A stretch of 43,638 bases of DNA from a virus, in the IMG/VR virus record IMGVR_UViG_3300009034_001625, positions 1-43,638 of that record; one strand, written 5' to 3'. Shown here in pieces: positions 24,320 to 32,077 of this stretch. The translations under genes were made by a program, and so were the position numbers. Below the pieces are notes generated by a model. It had not been told where the DNA came from. It did no database searches and saw only the letters and a program-made list of their open reading frames with translations. Within the stretch, counting starts at the first letter, position 1, and every line of letters starts with the position of its first letter.

Positions 24320-24733
24320 TTAGAATTCCCTTTTCAAGATCGCTGACCTAAAATCCTTGTTATCCAGTCGCTTAAATAGGTAAGGTGATAGTTCAGCGTA
24401 GTTTTTGTTTACCCACAGGGCAAACTTTTTTCTTGGCTCTTTTGGCGCGTCAGCGAAGGCCAGTTCAACCTTATCGGTGATGTTGGTGATTCTTGCCTCT
24501 ATTTCGTCACGCCACGTGTAAATCTGCTCCAAGAATTCATCTGGTATACTTGCTATCACTTCATCAAATGAATTCAGAGCAATTGCCTCAAGTACTCGTT
24601 TAAAGCTAGCGTTTGTGACAAGTCTATGTATTTCTGTATACCTGTCCCTTTGATCTTGAACCGTTGTCCGTCTGCAAAGTATAATACCCATCCTTCTTTG
24701 GATGCGTCTAAGTTCTGAGCCAGCGACAAGCAA
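24320..24733 (-). CDS. T4 Rnl1-like RNA ligase, C-terminal domain (frameshifted)
   Basis: The informative part runs from about 24660 to 24320 and reads DRYTEIHRLVTNASFKRVLE and onward to a helical C-terminal domain with IPDEFLEQIYTW. In T4 Rnl1-like ligases motif V (here FKIKG in the 24574 frame) is followed by Y-x-x-(L/I)-H-R-(L/I)-V-T. Inserting one base at the GGG (plus-strand CCC 24646-24648) joins the two frames into one protein of about 345 residues. The residues encoded upstream of that in this frame are an artefact of the shift. Confidence 0.72.
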   Translation of the reverse strand: MLVAGSELRRIQRRMGIILCRRTTVQDQRDRYTEIHRLVTNASFKRVLEAIALNSFDEVIASIPDEFLEQIYTWRDEIEARITNITDKVELAFADAPKEPRKKFALWVNKNYAELSPYLFKRLDNKDFRSAILKREF

Positions 24734-25356
24734 TCATTAGTGTTCAGTTGATAGATTTTGGGAAGGAGAAAGTCATGTCTCACAGCGACTTCTTCAAGTT
24801 CGCCATACGGCAGATATGCGCCAGATTCAATGTGTCTGACTGCAAGCAAGATCAGTTCTTGCATATCGCCATAATCAACTACAATTCTATTATCAGGGTA
24901 GACAATTTCCCACAATGGGGTATAACCAATCGGAAAGTCGCCAAGGTTATGCCAAGACAACTGTTTAGTCGCCCACAATGCCTGCTCGCTCGTGAAACTT
25001 CCACGAGTAGCGACTTTCCAGGTGCCGTTGTGAAAGAAGCCGATACCCAAGCTGCCGTCTAGCTTCTCTGTCACTTCTCGTAATTGGGCATCAGTCGTTC
25101 TATCCCTTTCGCCCCAATTAAAGAACTTATCAAAGGGACGCGCAACCACGCTCCCGTTCTCAGAATTGAGAATCAGGCCACGACTGACACGCTCAAACCA
25201 GTTCCACCGATTCTCAAATTGGGCATGTTGGCTGTAATTGAACAATACAAGCCCGTCGTGATATACGGTACGCACGTCACCGTATTGTTTCCAGTTGGTA
25301 AACTTTTGCCTTACTAGTTTTGACAATTGTGATATGTTTTCAATCATTTCTGCCAT
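24574..25356 (-). CDS. T4 Rnl1-like RNA ligase, catalytic domain (frameshifted)
   Basis: A nucleotidyltransferase domain: motif I TEKLDGSLG with the adenylated Lys98, RGLILNSENG before it, motif IIIa LWEIVYPDNRIVVDYG, motif IV KEGWVLYF and motif V RFKIKG. The order is that of T4 RNA ligase 1 (which repairs host tRNA anticodon breaks). No polynucleotide kinase is seen nearby. After FKIKG the frame diverges; see the 24320 entry. Confidence 0.82.
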   Translation of the reverse strand: MAEMIENISQLSKLVRQKFTNWKQYGDVRTVYHDGLVLFNYSQHAQFENRWNWFERVSRGLILNSENGSVVARPFDKFFNWGERDRTTDAQLREVTEKLDGSLGIGFFHNGTWKVATRGSFTSEQALWATKQLSWHNLGDFPIGYTPLWEIVYPDNRIVVDYGDMQELILLAVRHIESGAYLPYGELEEVAVRHDFLLPKIYQLNTNDCLSLAQNLDASKEGWVLYFADGQRFKIKGTGIQKYIDLSQTLALNEYLRQLL

Positions 25357-25377
25357 GACTGTACCCCTATTCTCATA

Positions 25378-25578
25378 TTATATCCCTGCATCAGTATAAC
25401 ATCGCATCTCAACACCGGCCTGATACTCGTCTGGATAGTTCTCTTTAAGCCATGCCTCGGCCTCGTCATCGTCTGTAAAATACAATGTCCTGGTCAGACG
25501 ACGGCCGTCCTGGTAGAACCTATAGGCGTGATGGAATGGCCCTATGACTGTGCCACGAACGTATTCTATCACTGCCAT
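25378..25578 (-). CDS. hypothetical small protein
   Basis: 66 residues from the ATG at 25578 (MAVIEYVRG), which overlaps the upstream zinc-ribbon stop; an ATG at 25590 is also in frame. Strand-rich start, then an acidic DDDEAEAWLKENYPDEY helix. Not recognised. Confidence 0.65.
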   Translation of the reverse strand: MAVIEYVRGTVIGPFHHAYRFYQDGRRLTRTLYFTDDDEAEAWLKENYPDEYQAGVEMRCYTDAGI

Positions 25579-25679
25579 ATCTTTCCACAATTACTGCATT
25601 TCCAACCCCAGACTTTGAGGCCGTTGACTTCAACTTTGGTCTGTACAATTCTCGTGCTTTTACATTCTGGACATCTCAT
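25569..25679 (-). CDS. 36-residue zinc-ribbon protein
   Basis: ATG at 25679 follows GAAGGA. The product is MRCPECKSTRIVQTK... with CPEC and CSNC pairs 22 residues apart and a W-rich C-terminus. Both ends overlap neighbouring genes, as for coupled translation. Possible transcription-associated zinc ribbon. Confidence 0.68.
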   Translation of the reverse strand: MRCPECKSTRIVQTKVEVNGLKVWGWKCSNCGKIWQ

Positions 25680-25939
25680 CCTTCACAAACCTCTCCAAAT
25701 TGCAATTCCTCTGGTGCAACAGCCGTCACTTTGCCGCTGGCCAGGCGAACGGCCATCGTATTGAAAAAATTGAACGGCACGAAACCAAGTATCTGGACGT
25801 GCTCTCCGGTGAATAAAGTAGCCTGTCGGCCAGCGTCACAATGAGTAGTATCGACTCTGATTCGTAAACCTGATAGTCCTTTGAAATCGGTCAGATTTAT
25901 GTCAGATTTTTGCTCTAATGGTACAACTTTCCTACGCAT
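25676..25939 (-). CDS. hypothetical beta-rich protein
   Basis: 87 residues with GGAGAG upstream. Alternating hydrophobic strands (ATLFTGEHVQILGFVPFNFF, MAVRLASGKVTAV) suggest a small beta-barrel. No family seen. Confidence 0.68.
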   Translation of the reverse strand: MRRKVVPLEQKSDINLTDFKGLSGLRIRVDTTHCDAGRQATLFTGEHVQILGFVPFNFFNTMAVRLASGKVTAVAPEELQFGEVCEG

Positions 25940-25951
25940 GGTTTTCTCTCC

Positions 25952-26224
25952 TTATTCTATTGAATCACATTCTACTTCTTCGACATAACACCAAGGACAC
26001 GGTTCATCAAAATTTTCTAATTCGCACCCACAATGTTCACAGAGATGCATCAAGCCTTCTCCTATATCAGCCTGAGCCCAAAAGCCTGGATTCTTCTTTT
26101 CCCATTCTTGGGCCATATCGAGTTGTCCCATGGCGTACATCCAGCAAGGCGCGGTTGCGCAGTATCCCTGCCCGACTTCCATGTCGTCTATCATAAATTG
26201 TCCGCAAACCTTGCAGCGGCTCAT
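25952..26224 (-). CDS. two-ribbon zinc-binding protein
   Basis: 90 residues with an N-terminal MSRCKVCGQFMIDD and later CEHCGCELENFDEPCPWC, giving at least three Cys pairs. The first 14 residues are almost identical to the 23-residue micro-gene at 26648-26719, so one is a partial copy of the other. Its stop lies near the next gene's AGGAG. Confidence 0.7.
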   Translation of the reverse strand: MSRCKVCGQFMIDDMEVGQGYCATAPCWMYAMGQLDMAQEWEKKNPGFWAQADIGEGLMHLCEHCGCELENFDEPCPWCYVEEVECDSIE

Positions 26225-26593
26225 TTAATCCTTCTCCTTTTTGATAAAGTCTTCCAATATATCCTTCGATACACAACCTAATTCAGTCACCCAGCCATCT
26301 GGTGTAATCATATAAACACAACTTTTGCCGAAATCATGTAGAATGGCTATTCTGACAGGATGACATGGTGCATTATCCTCATCAAAGAGTTCCATTAGGG
26401 TGATGAATTCCCCACTTGGTCCCATGCTGCCAATCTTCCCTGCGATAATTGGGAGATGACAGTCATCGTTGAGCCAAGTCGGAATTTGTACACCTGTGAG
26501 GTATTTATCCTTGAGAAGCAATACCGATTTGAGTTTCTCTAGACACTTTTTGCAGTGGATATACTCTGTTATAAAAGAACTCCGTTCGCTCAT
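26225..26593 (-). CDS. hypothetical protein with N-terminal Cys pair
   Basis: 122 residues, acidic, with CKKC near residue 14 and single cysteines later. Segments LPIIAGKIGSMGPSGEF and ILHDFGKSCVYMITPDGWV are strand-like. No match recognised. Confidence 0.68.
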   Translation of the reverse strand: MSERSSFITEYIHCKKCLEKLKSVLLLKDKYLTGVQIPTWLNDDCHLPIIAGKIGSMGPSGEFITLMELFDEDNAPCHPVRIAILHDFGKSCVYMITPDGWVTELGCVSKDILEDFIKKEKD

Positions 26594-26647
26594 TATGCCT
26601 TTCCTACCTTTCTTTTTCTGCGGCTGATAATTTTATATCTGCCAACG

Positions 26648-26719
26648 TTACAGCGGGCCCGTAGCTTTCTTCTCATAGTCGTCGATCATGATCTGCCCGC
26701 AGATTTTACAGCGGCTCAT
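26648..26719 (-). CDS. 23-residue truncated zinc-ribbon paralogue
   Basis: MSRCKICGQIMIDDYEKKATGPL then stop. It matches the N-terminus of the 25952 protein at 12 of the first 14 residues. It is either a remnant of duplication or a very small gene; the stop of the upstream gene overlaps its start. Confidence 0.5.
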   Translation of the reverse strand: MSRCKICGQIMIDDYEKKATGPL

Positions 26720-27149
26720 AGTCCCTCCTATACATTTTTCCATTTACTGAGTTCTCAGTAATGACCTCTATTTTTATACCTTTGCCGACCGCATTCCATT
26801 CTTTTGCCGTTTCGTGCCCGACTTCTATAAGCACATTATTTGCCTTCATCCATTCTATCGTCTCAGTATCGCCGGCGCAATCCGCTACTAGGAATTGCTC
26901 CCACTTGCCGCCTTCCGGCCTGACGAACCATACCTTGCCGATAGCATCGCAACTCAAAACGGCGATATAACCACTCACACCATCGGGCAGGTCGGCGGGC
27001 AACTGGCCCCAGCCCTGACGGTTCGCGACGACGTGCTCCATGACATTAGGCGCGTACTGGGAGGCGATGCCGAACTGGATTGGCACGATACCGGATTGTA
27101 TTACTGCAATAGCGACGATAGCAATTTTAGCTATGTTAATCAACTCCAT
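26706..27149 (-). CDS. membrane-anchored or secreted DPBB-like protein
   Basis: 147 residues. An N-terminal hydrophobic segment (IAKIAIVAIAVIQSGIVPI) is followed by QYAPNVMEHVVANRQGWGQ, GYIAVLSCDAIGKVWFV, FLVADCAGDTETIEWM and IEVGHETAKEW. The V-A-D-C-A and V-D/E-x-x-x-A-x-x-W pattern resembles double-psi beta-barrel proteins acting at cell walls. The fold call is tentative; export is better supported. Confidence 0.6.
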   Translation of the reverse strand: MELINIAKIAIVAIAVIQSGIVPIQFGIASQYAPNVMEHVVANRQGWGQLPADLPDGVSGYIAVLSCDAIGKVWFVRPEGGKWEQFLVADCAGDTETIEWMKANNVLIEVGHETAKEWNAVGKGIKIEVITENSVNGKMYRRDYEPL

Positions 27150-27183
27150 TTCCAGTATAGGAATAATCTCAGTTTTTCACGTA

Positions 27184-27492
27184 CTAGCACACCAACCTCC
27201 ATTCTAGTTCAGTTCCTTCCTCGATCCGCCTTACAAACCCGTCCCTATTCAGACTATTGAGCAAATAAAACGTCTCGCCTGCCCTCCAGCCAAATCGCTC
27301 GGCGATTATCCGAGACGGCGCACCGCCGTTTTCGGCCAGGAAAGCCAAAATGCGACATTTGTCCTCTCGTCGGCCATTGCTGCCCAGTGCCAGCCGATAC
27401 GGACAGCGTGGGTCGTGTTCGTTACAACCGTGCGGCACGGGACAGCTAAAACAGAGACGTTCGAGATCGGTTAGTTCAGTGTTTATGTCCAT
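27184..27492 (-). CDS. winged-helix protein with N-terminal four-Cys cluster
   Basis: 102 residues. The N-terminus has C-x2-C-x5-C-x6-C (CFSCPVPHGCNEHDPRC), able to bind zinc or an iron-sulphur cluster. The rest (RILAFLAENGGAPSRIIAER, then LLNSLNRDGFVRR and a final strand) is a winged helix-turn-helix. A DNA-binding regulator is likely; it may control early or late phage genes. Confidence 0.72.
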   Translation of the reverse strand: MDINTELTDLERLCFSCPVPHGCNEHDPRCPYRLALGSNGRREDKCRILAFLAENGGAPSRIIAERFGWRAGETFYLLNSLNRDGFVRRIEEGTELEWRLVC

Positions 27493-27499
27493 ATCGTAT

Positions 27500-27694
27500 T
27501 TAGACGATCCTCGTGTCGCCCTTGGTCACACGATATGTCACCCATCCATCGGTGATGGTCACATGTGCCTTTGGCCCAAAAGTTAACGTTCGGGCTACTC
27601 GGGCGGCCCTCGCGGTCAGTTTGTCGAATTTTTCTAATTTGATGTGCTTCGTCTGGCGTCGTCTTTTGTTAGTCACTTTTACTATGATTGCCAC
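27500..27694 (-). CDS. small basic protein
   Basis: 64 residues, GTG start with AAGGAG 8 bases upstream. Strongly basic start (VTNKRRRQTKHIKLEKFDK) and a strand-rich end. A nucleic-acid-binding role is possible but not shown. Confidence 0.62.
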   Translation of the reverse strand: MAIIVKVTNKRRRQTKHIKLEKFDKLTARAARVARTLTFGPKAHVTITDGWVTYRVTKGDTRIV

Positions 27695-27697
27695 CCA

Positions 27698-27850
27698 TTA
27701 TGCTCCTTCATACCTGCTATTGTAAGCTATCCTGGCCTTACCGGTGATGACTTGCACAGTTTCCTTCAAAGTGAACTGTCGTCTGGCAAACCAGTACAGA
27801 GCCTCGCAGATTTCTATGATTCTCAAGAATCCAACTAATATCTTTTTCAT
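27698..27850 (-). CDS. 50-residue basic helical protein
   Basis: ATG at 27850; product MKKILVGFLRIIEICEALYW followed by a basic second half. The first helix is amphipathic or weakly membrane-active. The TAA lies just before the next GTG start. Ribosome site is modest (GAGAAAG). Confidence 0.55.
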   Translation of the reverse strand: MKKILVGFLRIIEICEALYWFARRQFTLKETVQVITGKARIAYNSRYEGA

Positions 27851-27862
27851 TTCGTCGCTTTC

Positions 27863-29320
27863 TCAATTCACAAAATATAATTCCGACTTGCTCCTCGTCA
27901 GTGCAACATACTCAATATTACGTTCCTGCTGCCGTTCCCAGGTCGCTCTCGCCTTCGGGTGCGGCATCAGGTCGGGCCGCAGGACAAACACACGATCCGC
28001 CTCGCCGCCCTTCGCCTTATGCACGCTGGAGAACGTCACGCCCTCGGCGTCATCGCTGAAAACTTGACTGACTTTGCGCTCCAGTTGGGCGACAGTGCTG
28101 CAACCGTCTGACAAGGCGACAATGGTTTCAACCCTATCTCGCAGCGATTGTGCTCTCATGCTCTTGCCCAGCCGGTTGAGCTTGCGGACTTCTTTCTTAC
28201 TATATTCCATCAGGGCGTCAAGCGTATCGGCCAGGCTGTAGACACGTCGTTTCTTTTGCACTTTCTTGACCAGGTCCATCAAGCCCTTGCCGATGTCTCT
28301 GCCGAGGATGACGGCCTTGACGCCACGTCGGATAAGATTAAAGGCTGGCTCAATTAACGGTGCGTTGCATCGGCAGAGCACCAAGTCATTGACCTGCACT
28401 ATATTCAGGAATTCATAGCTGGAGATGTCCTTGATTGTGCCTTCTTGTGCCCAGTCAGCCGCCTCAATGTGCGGCACGAGCCGCTGGGCTAGTGCAACAT
28501 GAGACGTTGGGCAACGGTAGGATATACTGAGTGGTAACACTGTGGCGTCTAGCGCCGCAATGATATTCGGCATCGCGTCCACGTCGGCACCACGAAAGCC
28601 GTAAATTGACTGGAATTCATCACCCACGGCGATTATCCTGCCGTCATCTTTGATAGACCTTAGTGCCATTGCAATCTGTGCCTTGTTTAAGTCTTGGCAC
28701 TCATCAACGAATAAAAAGTCAAATTTTTCACAAGGCGCGATGCCTGTCGCCGAGAAGAATATCATGTCGTCGTAGTCTATGACTTCAGTCTGTTCAATGG
28801 ACTTTTCGTAGACTAGTTTGACTAAGTGGTGGATCGTATCAGTATTGCCGTTAGTCTCAATATTCCACCGGTCGGCGATCCACTCCAAGTTCTCTGGCAT
28901 CGGCTTTCGCAGGGTCGCCTTGCATAAGCTAACCAGATGTGAGATTGACTGGCCGTTCGTCTGCAAGGTGTCATAAACCTGATAGTCTCCTCCCGCAATT
29001 TCTGCGGCGGTATCGGCGATGATATGCCACAGTTTGCGTGGTTCAACCTCAACTTTGCCGAGCGCGCTGCGGATGTTGCCATATCCCAGGCTGTGCAAAG
29101 TTGAAACATGCACATGCTCTGGCGCACGCTTCGCGAGCTCTTTGGCAATGTGGCGATTGAAAGCCACGAATGCTACCTTGTCGTCTGGCGAAGTGAACTT
29201 GAGTCCTTCAACGAGAGCAGTGGTTTTTCCAGACCCAGCAACGGCTTTGATGACACCATGTCCTGTGCCAGACTTGATGAATTCAAAGATAGCCTTTTGG
29301 TATTTTGAGGGCGTGAACAC
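27863..29320 (-). CDS. UvrD/Rep-type superfamily 1A DNA helicase
   Basis: 485 residues with all core motifs: Q-motif TPSKYQKAIFEF, Walker A AVAGSGKTT (residues 26-34), AFNRHIAKEL (Ia), FVDECQDLN (II), GDEFQSIYGFRGA (III), SISYRCP (IV), TFSSVHKAKGGEADRVFVL (V) and EYVALTRSKSELY (VI). It would unwind DNA 3' to 5' in phage replication or repair. The GTG start has no ribosome site and begins right at the Q-motif. An N-terminal domain in another frame (29173-29712) was probably joined to it. Confidence 0.88.
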   Translation of the reverse strand: MFTPSKYQKAIFEFIKSGTGHGVIKAVAGSGKTTALVEGLKFTSPDDKVAFVAFNRHIAKELAKRAPEHVHVSTLHSLGYGNIRSALGKVEVEPRKLWHIIADTAAEIAGGDYQVYDTLQTNGQSISHLVSLCKATLRKPMPENLEWIADRWNIETNGNTDTIHHLVKLVYEKSIEQTEVIDYDDMIFFSATGIAPCEKFDFLFVDECQDLNKAQIAMALRSIKDDGRIIAVGDEFQSIYGFRGADVDAMPNIIAALDATVLPLSISYRCPTSHVALAQRLVPHIEAADWAQEGTIKDISSYEFLNIVQVNDLVLCRCNAPLIEPAFNLIRRGVKAVILGRDIGKGLMDLVKKVQKKRRVYSLADTLDALMEYSKKEVRKLNRLGKSMRAQSLRDRVETIVALSDGCSTVAQLERKVSQVFSDDAEGVTFSSVHKAKGGEADRVFVLRPDLMPHPKARATWERQQERNIEYVALTRSKSELYFVN

Positions 29321-29712
29321 TTTCGAGCTGCCGGCGCAACTTGAGTCTTGCTACCATTCTTGCCATCTTCCAGCGCCAGTCGCCACAATTTCCTCAACTT
29401 GCCGGTCATCCTGTCCTGCCAGCCTGGCTTGCGTGTCGTCCAGGCATCCAGCTTGCCCAAGGCGAACCACTTATCAACCTTGCGATAGTGATACTCCACC
29501 CACAGCCTGATGCTGTCCTTGCCAGTGCTGGCGGACTTGTCATTGCGCCTGACTGAACTGCGGATCATGATCCGCTTGTTCGTCTCAGGTATTGGGATGC
29601 GATAGGCATGCTCGCCTTGCACAAGACCAGTATATTTCCATAATGGCTCGCCGGTCTCTTTGTGGGTGGGTAGTGCTTGTTCAAACTGTTCTCTCGTAAA
29701 AGTTTCTATCAT
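29173..29712 (-). CDS. N-terminal accessory domain of the helicase (frameshifted)
   Basis: Start at the ATG of MIETFTREQFEQALPT; a longer in-frame start lies inside the upstream gene. About 120 meaningful residues run to RMTGKLRKLWRLALEDGKNG; beyond that the frame is antisense-like and overlaps the helicase. Similar domains (TREQFE...RSSV...AGKDSIR...PGWQDRM) precede UvrD helicases or topoisomerase-type zinc domains in phages. A one-base insertion between 29321 and 29353 would fuse it to the helicase. Confidence 0.65.
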   Translation of the reverse strand: MIETFTREQFEQALPTHKETGEPLWKYTGLVQGEHAYRIPIPETNKRIMIRSSVRRNDKSASTGKDSIRLWVEYHYRKVDKWFALGKLDAWTTRKPGWQDRMTGKLRKLWRLALEDGKNGSKTQVAPAARKCSRPQNTKRLSLNSSSLAQDMVSSKPLLGLEKPLLSLKDSSSLRQTTR

Positions 29713-29893
29713 GGCTTCTCCTCTGGTCGGCGGCCCCGATCCGTCGGCGGGCGAGGTCTGCCAGCTCTGGCACAATCTCAAAGAAAGGCAGATGGGGATG
29801 ACTCAATATTTTGCAGACAATAGCGATTGCGCTATCGTTGTGGATAATCAAATTTATAAGCCTTTGCTGAGCTTTTGAGTTTTTTGAGTTCAT
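29681..29893 (-). CDS. hypothetical small helical protein
   Basis: 70 residues with GAAGGA upstream of the ATG. N-terminal SKNSKAQQRLINLIIHNDSA and an arginine-rich end. The last 11 codons overlap the 29712 start region. Function unknown. Confidence 0.58.
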   Translation of the reverse strand: MNSKNSKAQQRLINLIIHNDSAIAIVCKILSHPHLPFFEIVPELADLARRRIGAADQRRSHDRNFYERTV

Positions 29894-29902
29894 TGTAGTC
29901 CT

Positions 29903-30094
29903 TCAATCGATCTTTGTTGAGCCAGAAATATACTTGTCCTTCAGCCGTCGCTGTTCAGCCGACTTCTCGGCATTACTAGCGTCTGGATTCTGTAAGTACC
30001 ACAAACTCCACTCTCGCCAGGCGTCTGGATGCTGGCTGATACACCATGGCCTCTCGTGCGATTCGTGTTTTGGCGTGTATTTCATTACTGCCAT
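29903..30094 (-). CDS. hypothetical small protein
   Basis: 63 residues, rich in W, H and charged positions (HERPWCISQHPDAWREWSLW). Start at 30094 or the ATG four codons on. Lies between the 29681 gene and the micro-membrane genes. Not recognised. Confidence 0.6.
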   Translation of the reverse strand: MAVMKYTPKHESHERPWCISQHPDAWREWSLWYLQNPDASNAEKSAEQRRLKDKYISGSTKID

Positions 30095-30155
30095 TTGAAT
30101 TGAAACCCTTTCTAACAGTCTGCCAGCCAGTTCCGAAGGCAGTGAGGTTATAACA

Positions 30156-30227
30156 TCACCTCAACCAGTCCGCGATCTTTATTCCCAGAGAAATGCTCAG
30201 TATGATCACTAATATCAAGGACAGCAT
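30156..30227 (-). CDS. 23-residue membrane micro-protein
   Basis: MLSLILVIILSISLGIKIAD and three more residues; nearly all of it is one transmembrane helix. GGGAG lies 10 bases upstream. It follows a second, similar peptide (30233) by five bases and shares the G-I-x-x-(G)-x-K-I-(A/V) pattern, so the two may be duplicates. Role unknown; possibly a membrane toxin, exclusion or small regulator peptide. Confidence 0.6.
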   Translation of the reverse strand: MLSLILVIILSISLGIKIADWLR

Positions 30228-30232
30228 TGCTT

Positions 30233-30325
30233 TTATCTCCCTTCTAGTTGGGCTACGATTTTTAACCCCAGAAAGATACCCAGAACAAGTACTGCTGTTA
30301 TTGTGGCTAATCCGGCGATTTGCAT
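30233..30325 (-). CDS. 30-residue membrane micro-protein
   Basis: MQIAGLATITAVLVLGIFLG followed by LKIVAQLEGR: a single transmembrane helix with a polar tail. A perfect AAGGAG lies 7 bases upstream, and a consensus promoter at 30366-30394 is directly ahead, so it is the first gene of that transcript. Confidence 0.68.
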   Translation of the reverse strand: MQIAGLATITAVLVLGIFLGLKIVAQLEGR

Positions 30326-30352
30326 TGTCTAACTCCTTTCTTGTTCTTGACT

Positions 30353-30377
30353 ATGGTGTATATAGATTATACACCAT
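30353..30377. promoter_or_regulatory. palindromic operator over promoter
   Basis: ATGGTGTATA (30353-30362) and TATACACCAT (30368-30377) form a perfect 10-bp inverted repeat with a 5-base centre. It covers the -10 box and start point of the leftward promoter, the classic place for a repressor site. Confidence 0.65.
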
Positions 30378-30394
30378 TTTCACAGTTTTGTCAA
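30366..30394 (-). promoter_or_regulatory. consensus sigma-70 promoter
   Basis: Minus strand TTGACA (30394-30389), 17-base spacer, TATAAT (30371-30366): a full consensus match. Over 30 bases it differs at only two positions from the promoter at 43603-43631. It drives the micro-membrane genes and probably the genes further left. Confidence 0.9.
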
Positions 30395-30421
30395 GGGTGA
30401 GTTTTGGAATTCAGATACTCT

Positions 30422-30697
30422 CTAGTCCAGAATACAGTCGTTAAAAATCAATGTAATATAGCCGCCTTCGTCCTCGCCGGCGAAAGGCGATCCGCTCAAA
30501 CGCAGTAATCTACATAGTTTATATCCTTCGACTCTAAAGTGACACCCTGCCAAATCTGAGAGTAACTTTACTAAGAGAAAACTGTCTATTACGCCAGAAA
30601 TTTTATAGTGTCCACTATCCAGTATCTCCGGTGGCCAATGGACCCGACAAACGTATTTTCCATTGTAGGTGGTCAAGTCTTTTAATTCAATTGTCAT
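30422..30697 (-). CDS. hypothetical protein
   Basis: 91 residues from the ATG with GGAG 7 bases upstream; an upstream in-frame start lies inside the previous gene. Strands YNGKYVCRVHWPPEI and GGYITLIFNDCILD suggest a compact alpha/beta fold. Not recognised. Ends just beyond the promoter at 30366-30394. Confidence 0.65.
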   Translation of the reverse strand: MTIELKDLTTYNGKYVCRVHWPPEILDSGHYKISGVIDSFLLVKLLSDLAGCHFRVEGYKLCRLLRLSGSPFAGEDEGGYITLIFNDCILD

Positions 30698-31244
30698 TGA
30701 CGATCTCCAATAACGGATACTTTCCACACGGCCTAAACACCTCTGGACACCTCTTGCCACGCCACTCACAACTCGCCTGACAAAACTGGCCGACGATCTT
30801 GAGAAAGGGGTCGTCACTACTCATCAATTCGGTCTTGATCGCCAGAACAACTTCTCTGGTCTCCGGTGTAGCGCACTCGCACAACCGCACTTCCATCATA
30901 CTGAGTAATGCTTCAAGGTTGAGCCTGTCGCGCGCATTGATGAGCGCGTCTTGAGGTGTTTTGCGCCTGTCGTATCCCACCGGACTGATGCTATCAGGTC
31001 TCTGCGAACGGATGAACCAGTTGTGTCCTATATGGTGACGCACGAGTTGCACGTGGACATAATAAGGCAGTCCTATCACGTCTATTTGCAACCTTACTGA
31101 TCGGATTATACTGTGACGGCTGGTGAGAGCTTTTATCAGGAACGTCTCAGTTAAAGGAAATGGAGCTATTCCTTGTGTAAAAGCAGCGTCGCTGGAGATG
31201 TTGTCCCAGTCGTCTAAAAGTTGGATGTGGATTTTAGGTGACAT
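30687..31244 (-). CDS. ThyX-related phage protein, putative
   Basis: 185 residues from the ATG with AAGGAG 8 bases upstream. The core YVHVQLVRHHIGHNWFIRSQ, then RPD, P-Q-D-A-L-I-N-A-R, a helix with L-C-E-C-A-x-P-E-T-R and the C-terminal C-x-W-R-G-K-R-C-P-E-V-F-x-P-C-G recall phage proteins related to flavin-dependent thymidylate synthase. The full ThyX R-H-R-x7-S motif is not intact, so activity is uncertain. It may act in nucleotide metabolism or only share the fold. Confidence 0.5.
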   Translation of the reverse strand: MSPKIHIQLLDDWDNISSDAAFTQGIAPFPLTETFLIKALTSRHSIIRSVRLQIDVIGLPYYVHVQLVRHHIGHNWFIRSQRPDSISPVGYDRRKTPQDALINARDRLNLEALLSMMEVRLCECATPETREVVLAIKTELMSSDDPFLKIVGQFCQASCEWRGKRCPEVFRPCGKYPLLEIVNDN

Positions 31245-31303
31245 TATGCTCCTTGGTTTCGCTGTTTGCAAGGGTGGATTTTGGGCTAGTTATTTGATTT
31301 GTC

Positions 31304-32077
31304 TTATTCTTGTTCAGTTTCTCGCTCACACCACAAGCTAACTCCTCCCTTATCAAACCATTTTACATCCACTACTGTGGTATACTTTTCTTCATATAGA
31401 CTTTTAAGGTACAAAGCAAATTTGTCAAAAGCAACAACCTCTGTGAAAATCTGTCTATCCCTGGCCCGTCTTGAGAGCCAGGCTTTTAACTGAGGTTGCC
31501 AGTTCCCTATATCGGAATTGCTGTACAATAACATTTCCTTGAATGGTATGTGGCAAATTGCTCTTTTGTCGTCGCCAGATTCTTCTACTCGATAGTTTCT
31601 TACTATTGCCTTTAATCTTTCAGTTTTGATTATGATTCCAACCTCGCCCCTGAATTCTTGACCGTCAAGCCAAATTATCCACCAGTCTGATTCTGTAGTA
31701 GCGAGACCCGATGGTTTTCCGCTACAACTTATTTCGATAGCCAACCTTCCAGTTTTACTAACTTCGTAATCTCGTTTAAATTCATATTTCCCTTTTGGAA
31801 AACTTTCGGCCTCTTGGCCATTTAGCAAATCTAAGTCCCATTCTTTGCCTGTGTCTTTGTGCCCAAAGAGTTCGGCTGTTTTGATTTCTGGCCTTGGTCG
31901 GGAATCATAGGCATACTTTAATATTTCTTCTTTAGCTAAAAGGTTTCGTTCTGTGCCAGGCTCTTTGTCAAGAGAATCAAAAATATACTTGAGCAAGACT
32001 AATTTAGCTTTTGAGGAGAGGTCATTAGTCAGTTTCTTGATAGAGCGAATAGCGACGATTTCAGGAACTTTACTCAA
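31304..32077 (-). CDS. predicted PD-(D/E)XK endonuclease
   Basis: 257 residues. Residues 80-131 carry a nuclease core: WDLDLLNG (candidate Asp), KYEFKRDYE (E-F-K at 99-101), GRLAIEI (second acidic residue on the next strand) and SGLATTESDWWIIW, the usual S-G-I/L-x-x-T-x-A/S-D turn. The start overlaps the end of the ParB/methyltransferase gene by eight bases. Together they look like a restriction-modification pair. The assignment rests on motif spacing, not on a named family. Confidence 0.58.
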   Translation of the reverse strand: MSKVPEIVAIRSIKKLTNDLSSKAKLVLLKYIFDSLDKEPGTERNLLAKEEILKYAYDSRPRPEIKTAELFGHKDTGKEWDLDLLNGQEAESFPKGKYEFKRDYEVSKTGRLAIEISCSGKPSGLATTESDWWIIWLDGQEFRGEVGIIIKTERLKAIVRNYRVEESGDDKRAICHIPFKEMLLYSNSDIGNWQPQLKAWLSRRARDRQIFTEVVAFDKFALYLKSLYEEKYTTVVDVKWFDKGGVSLWCERETEQE

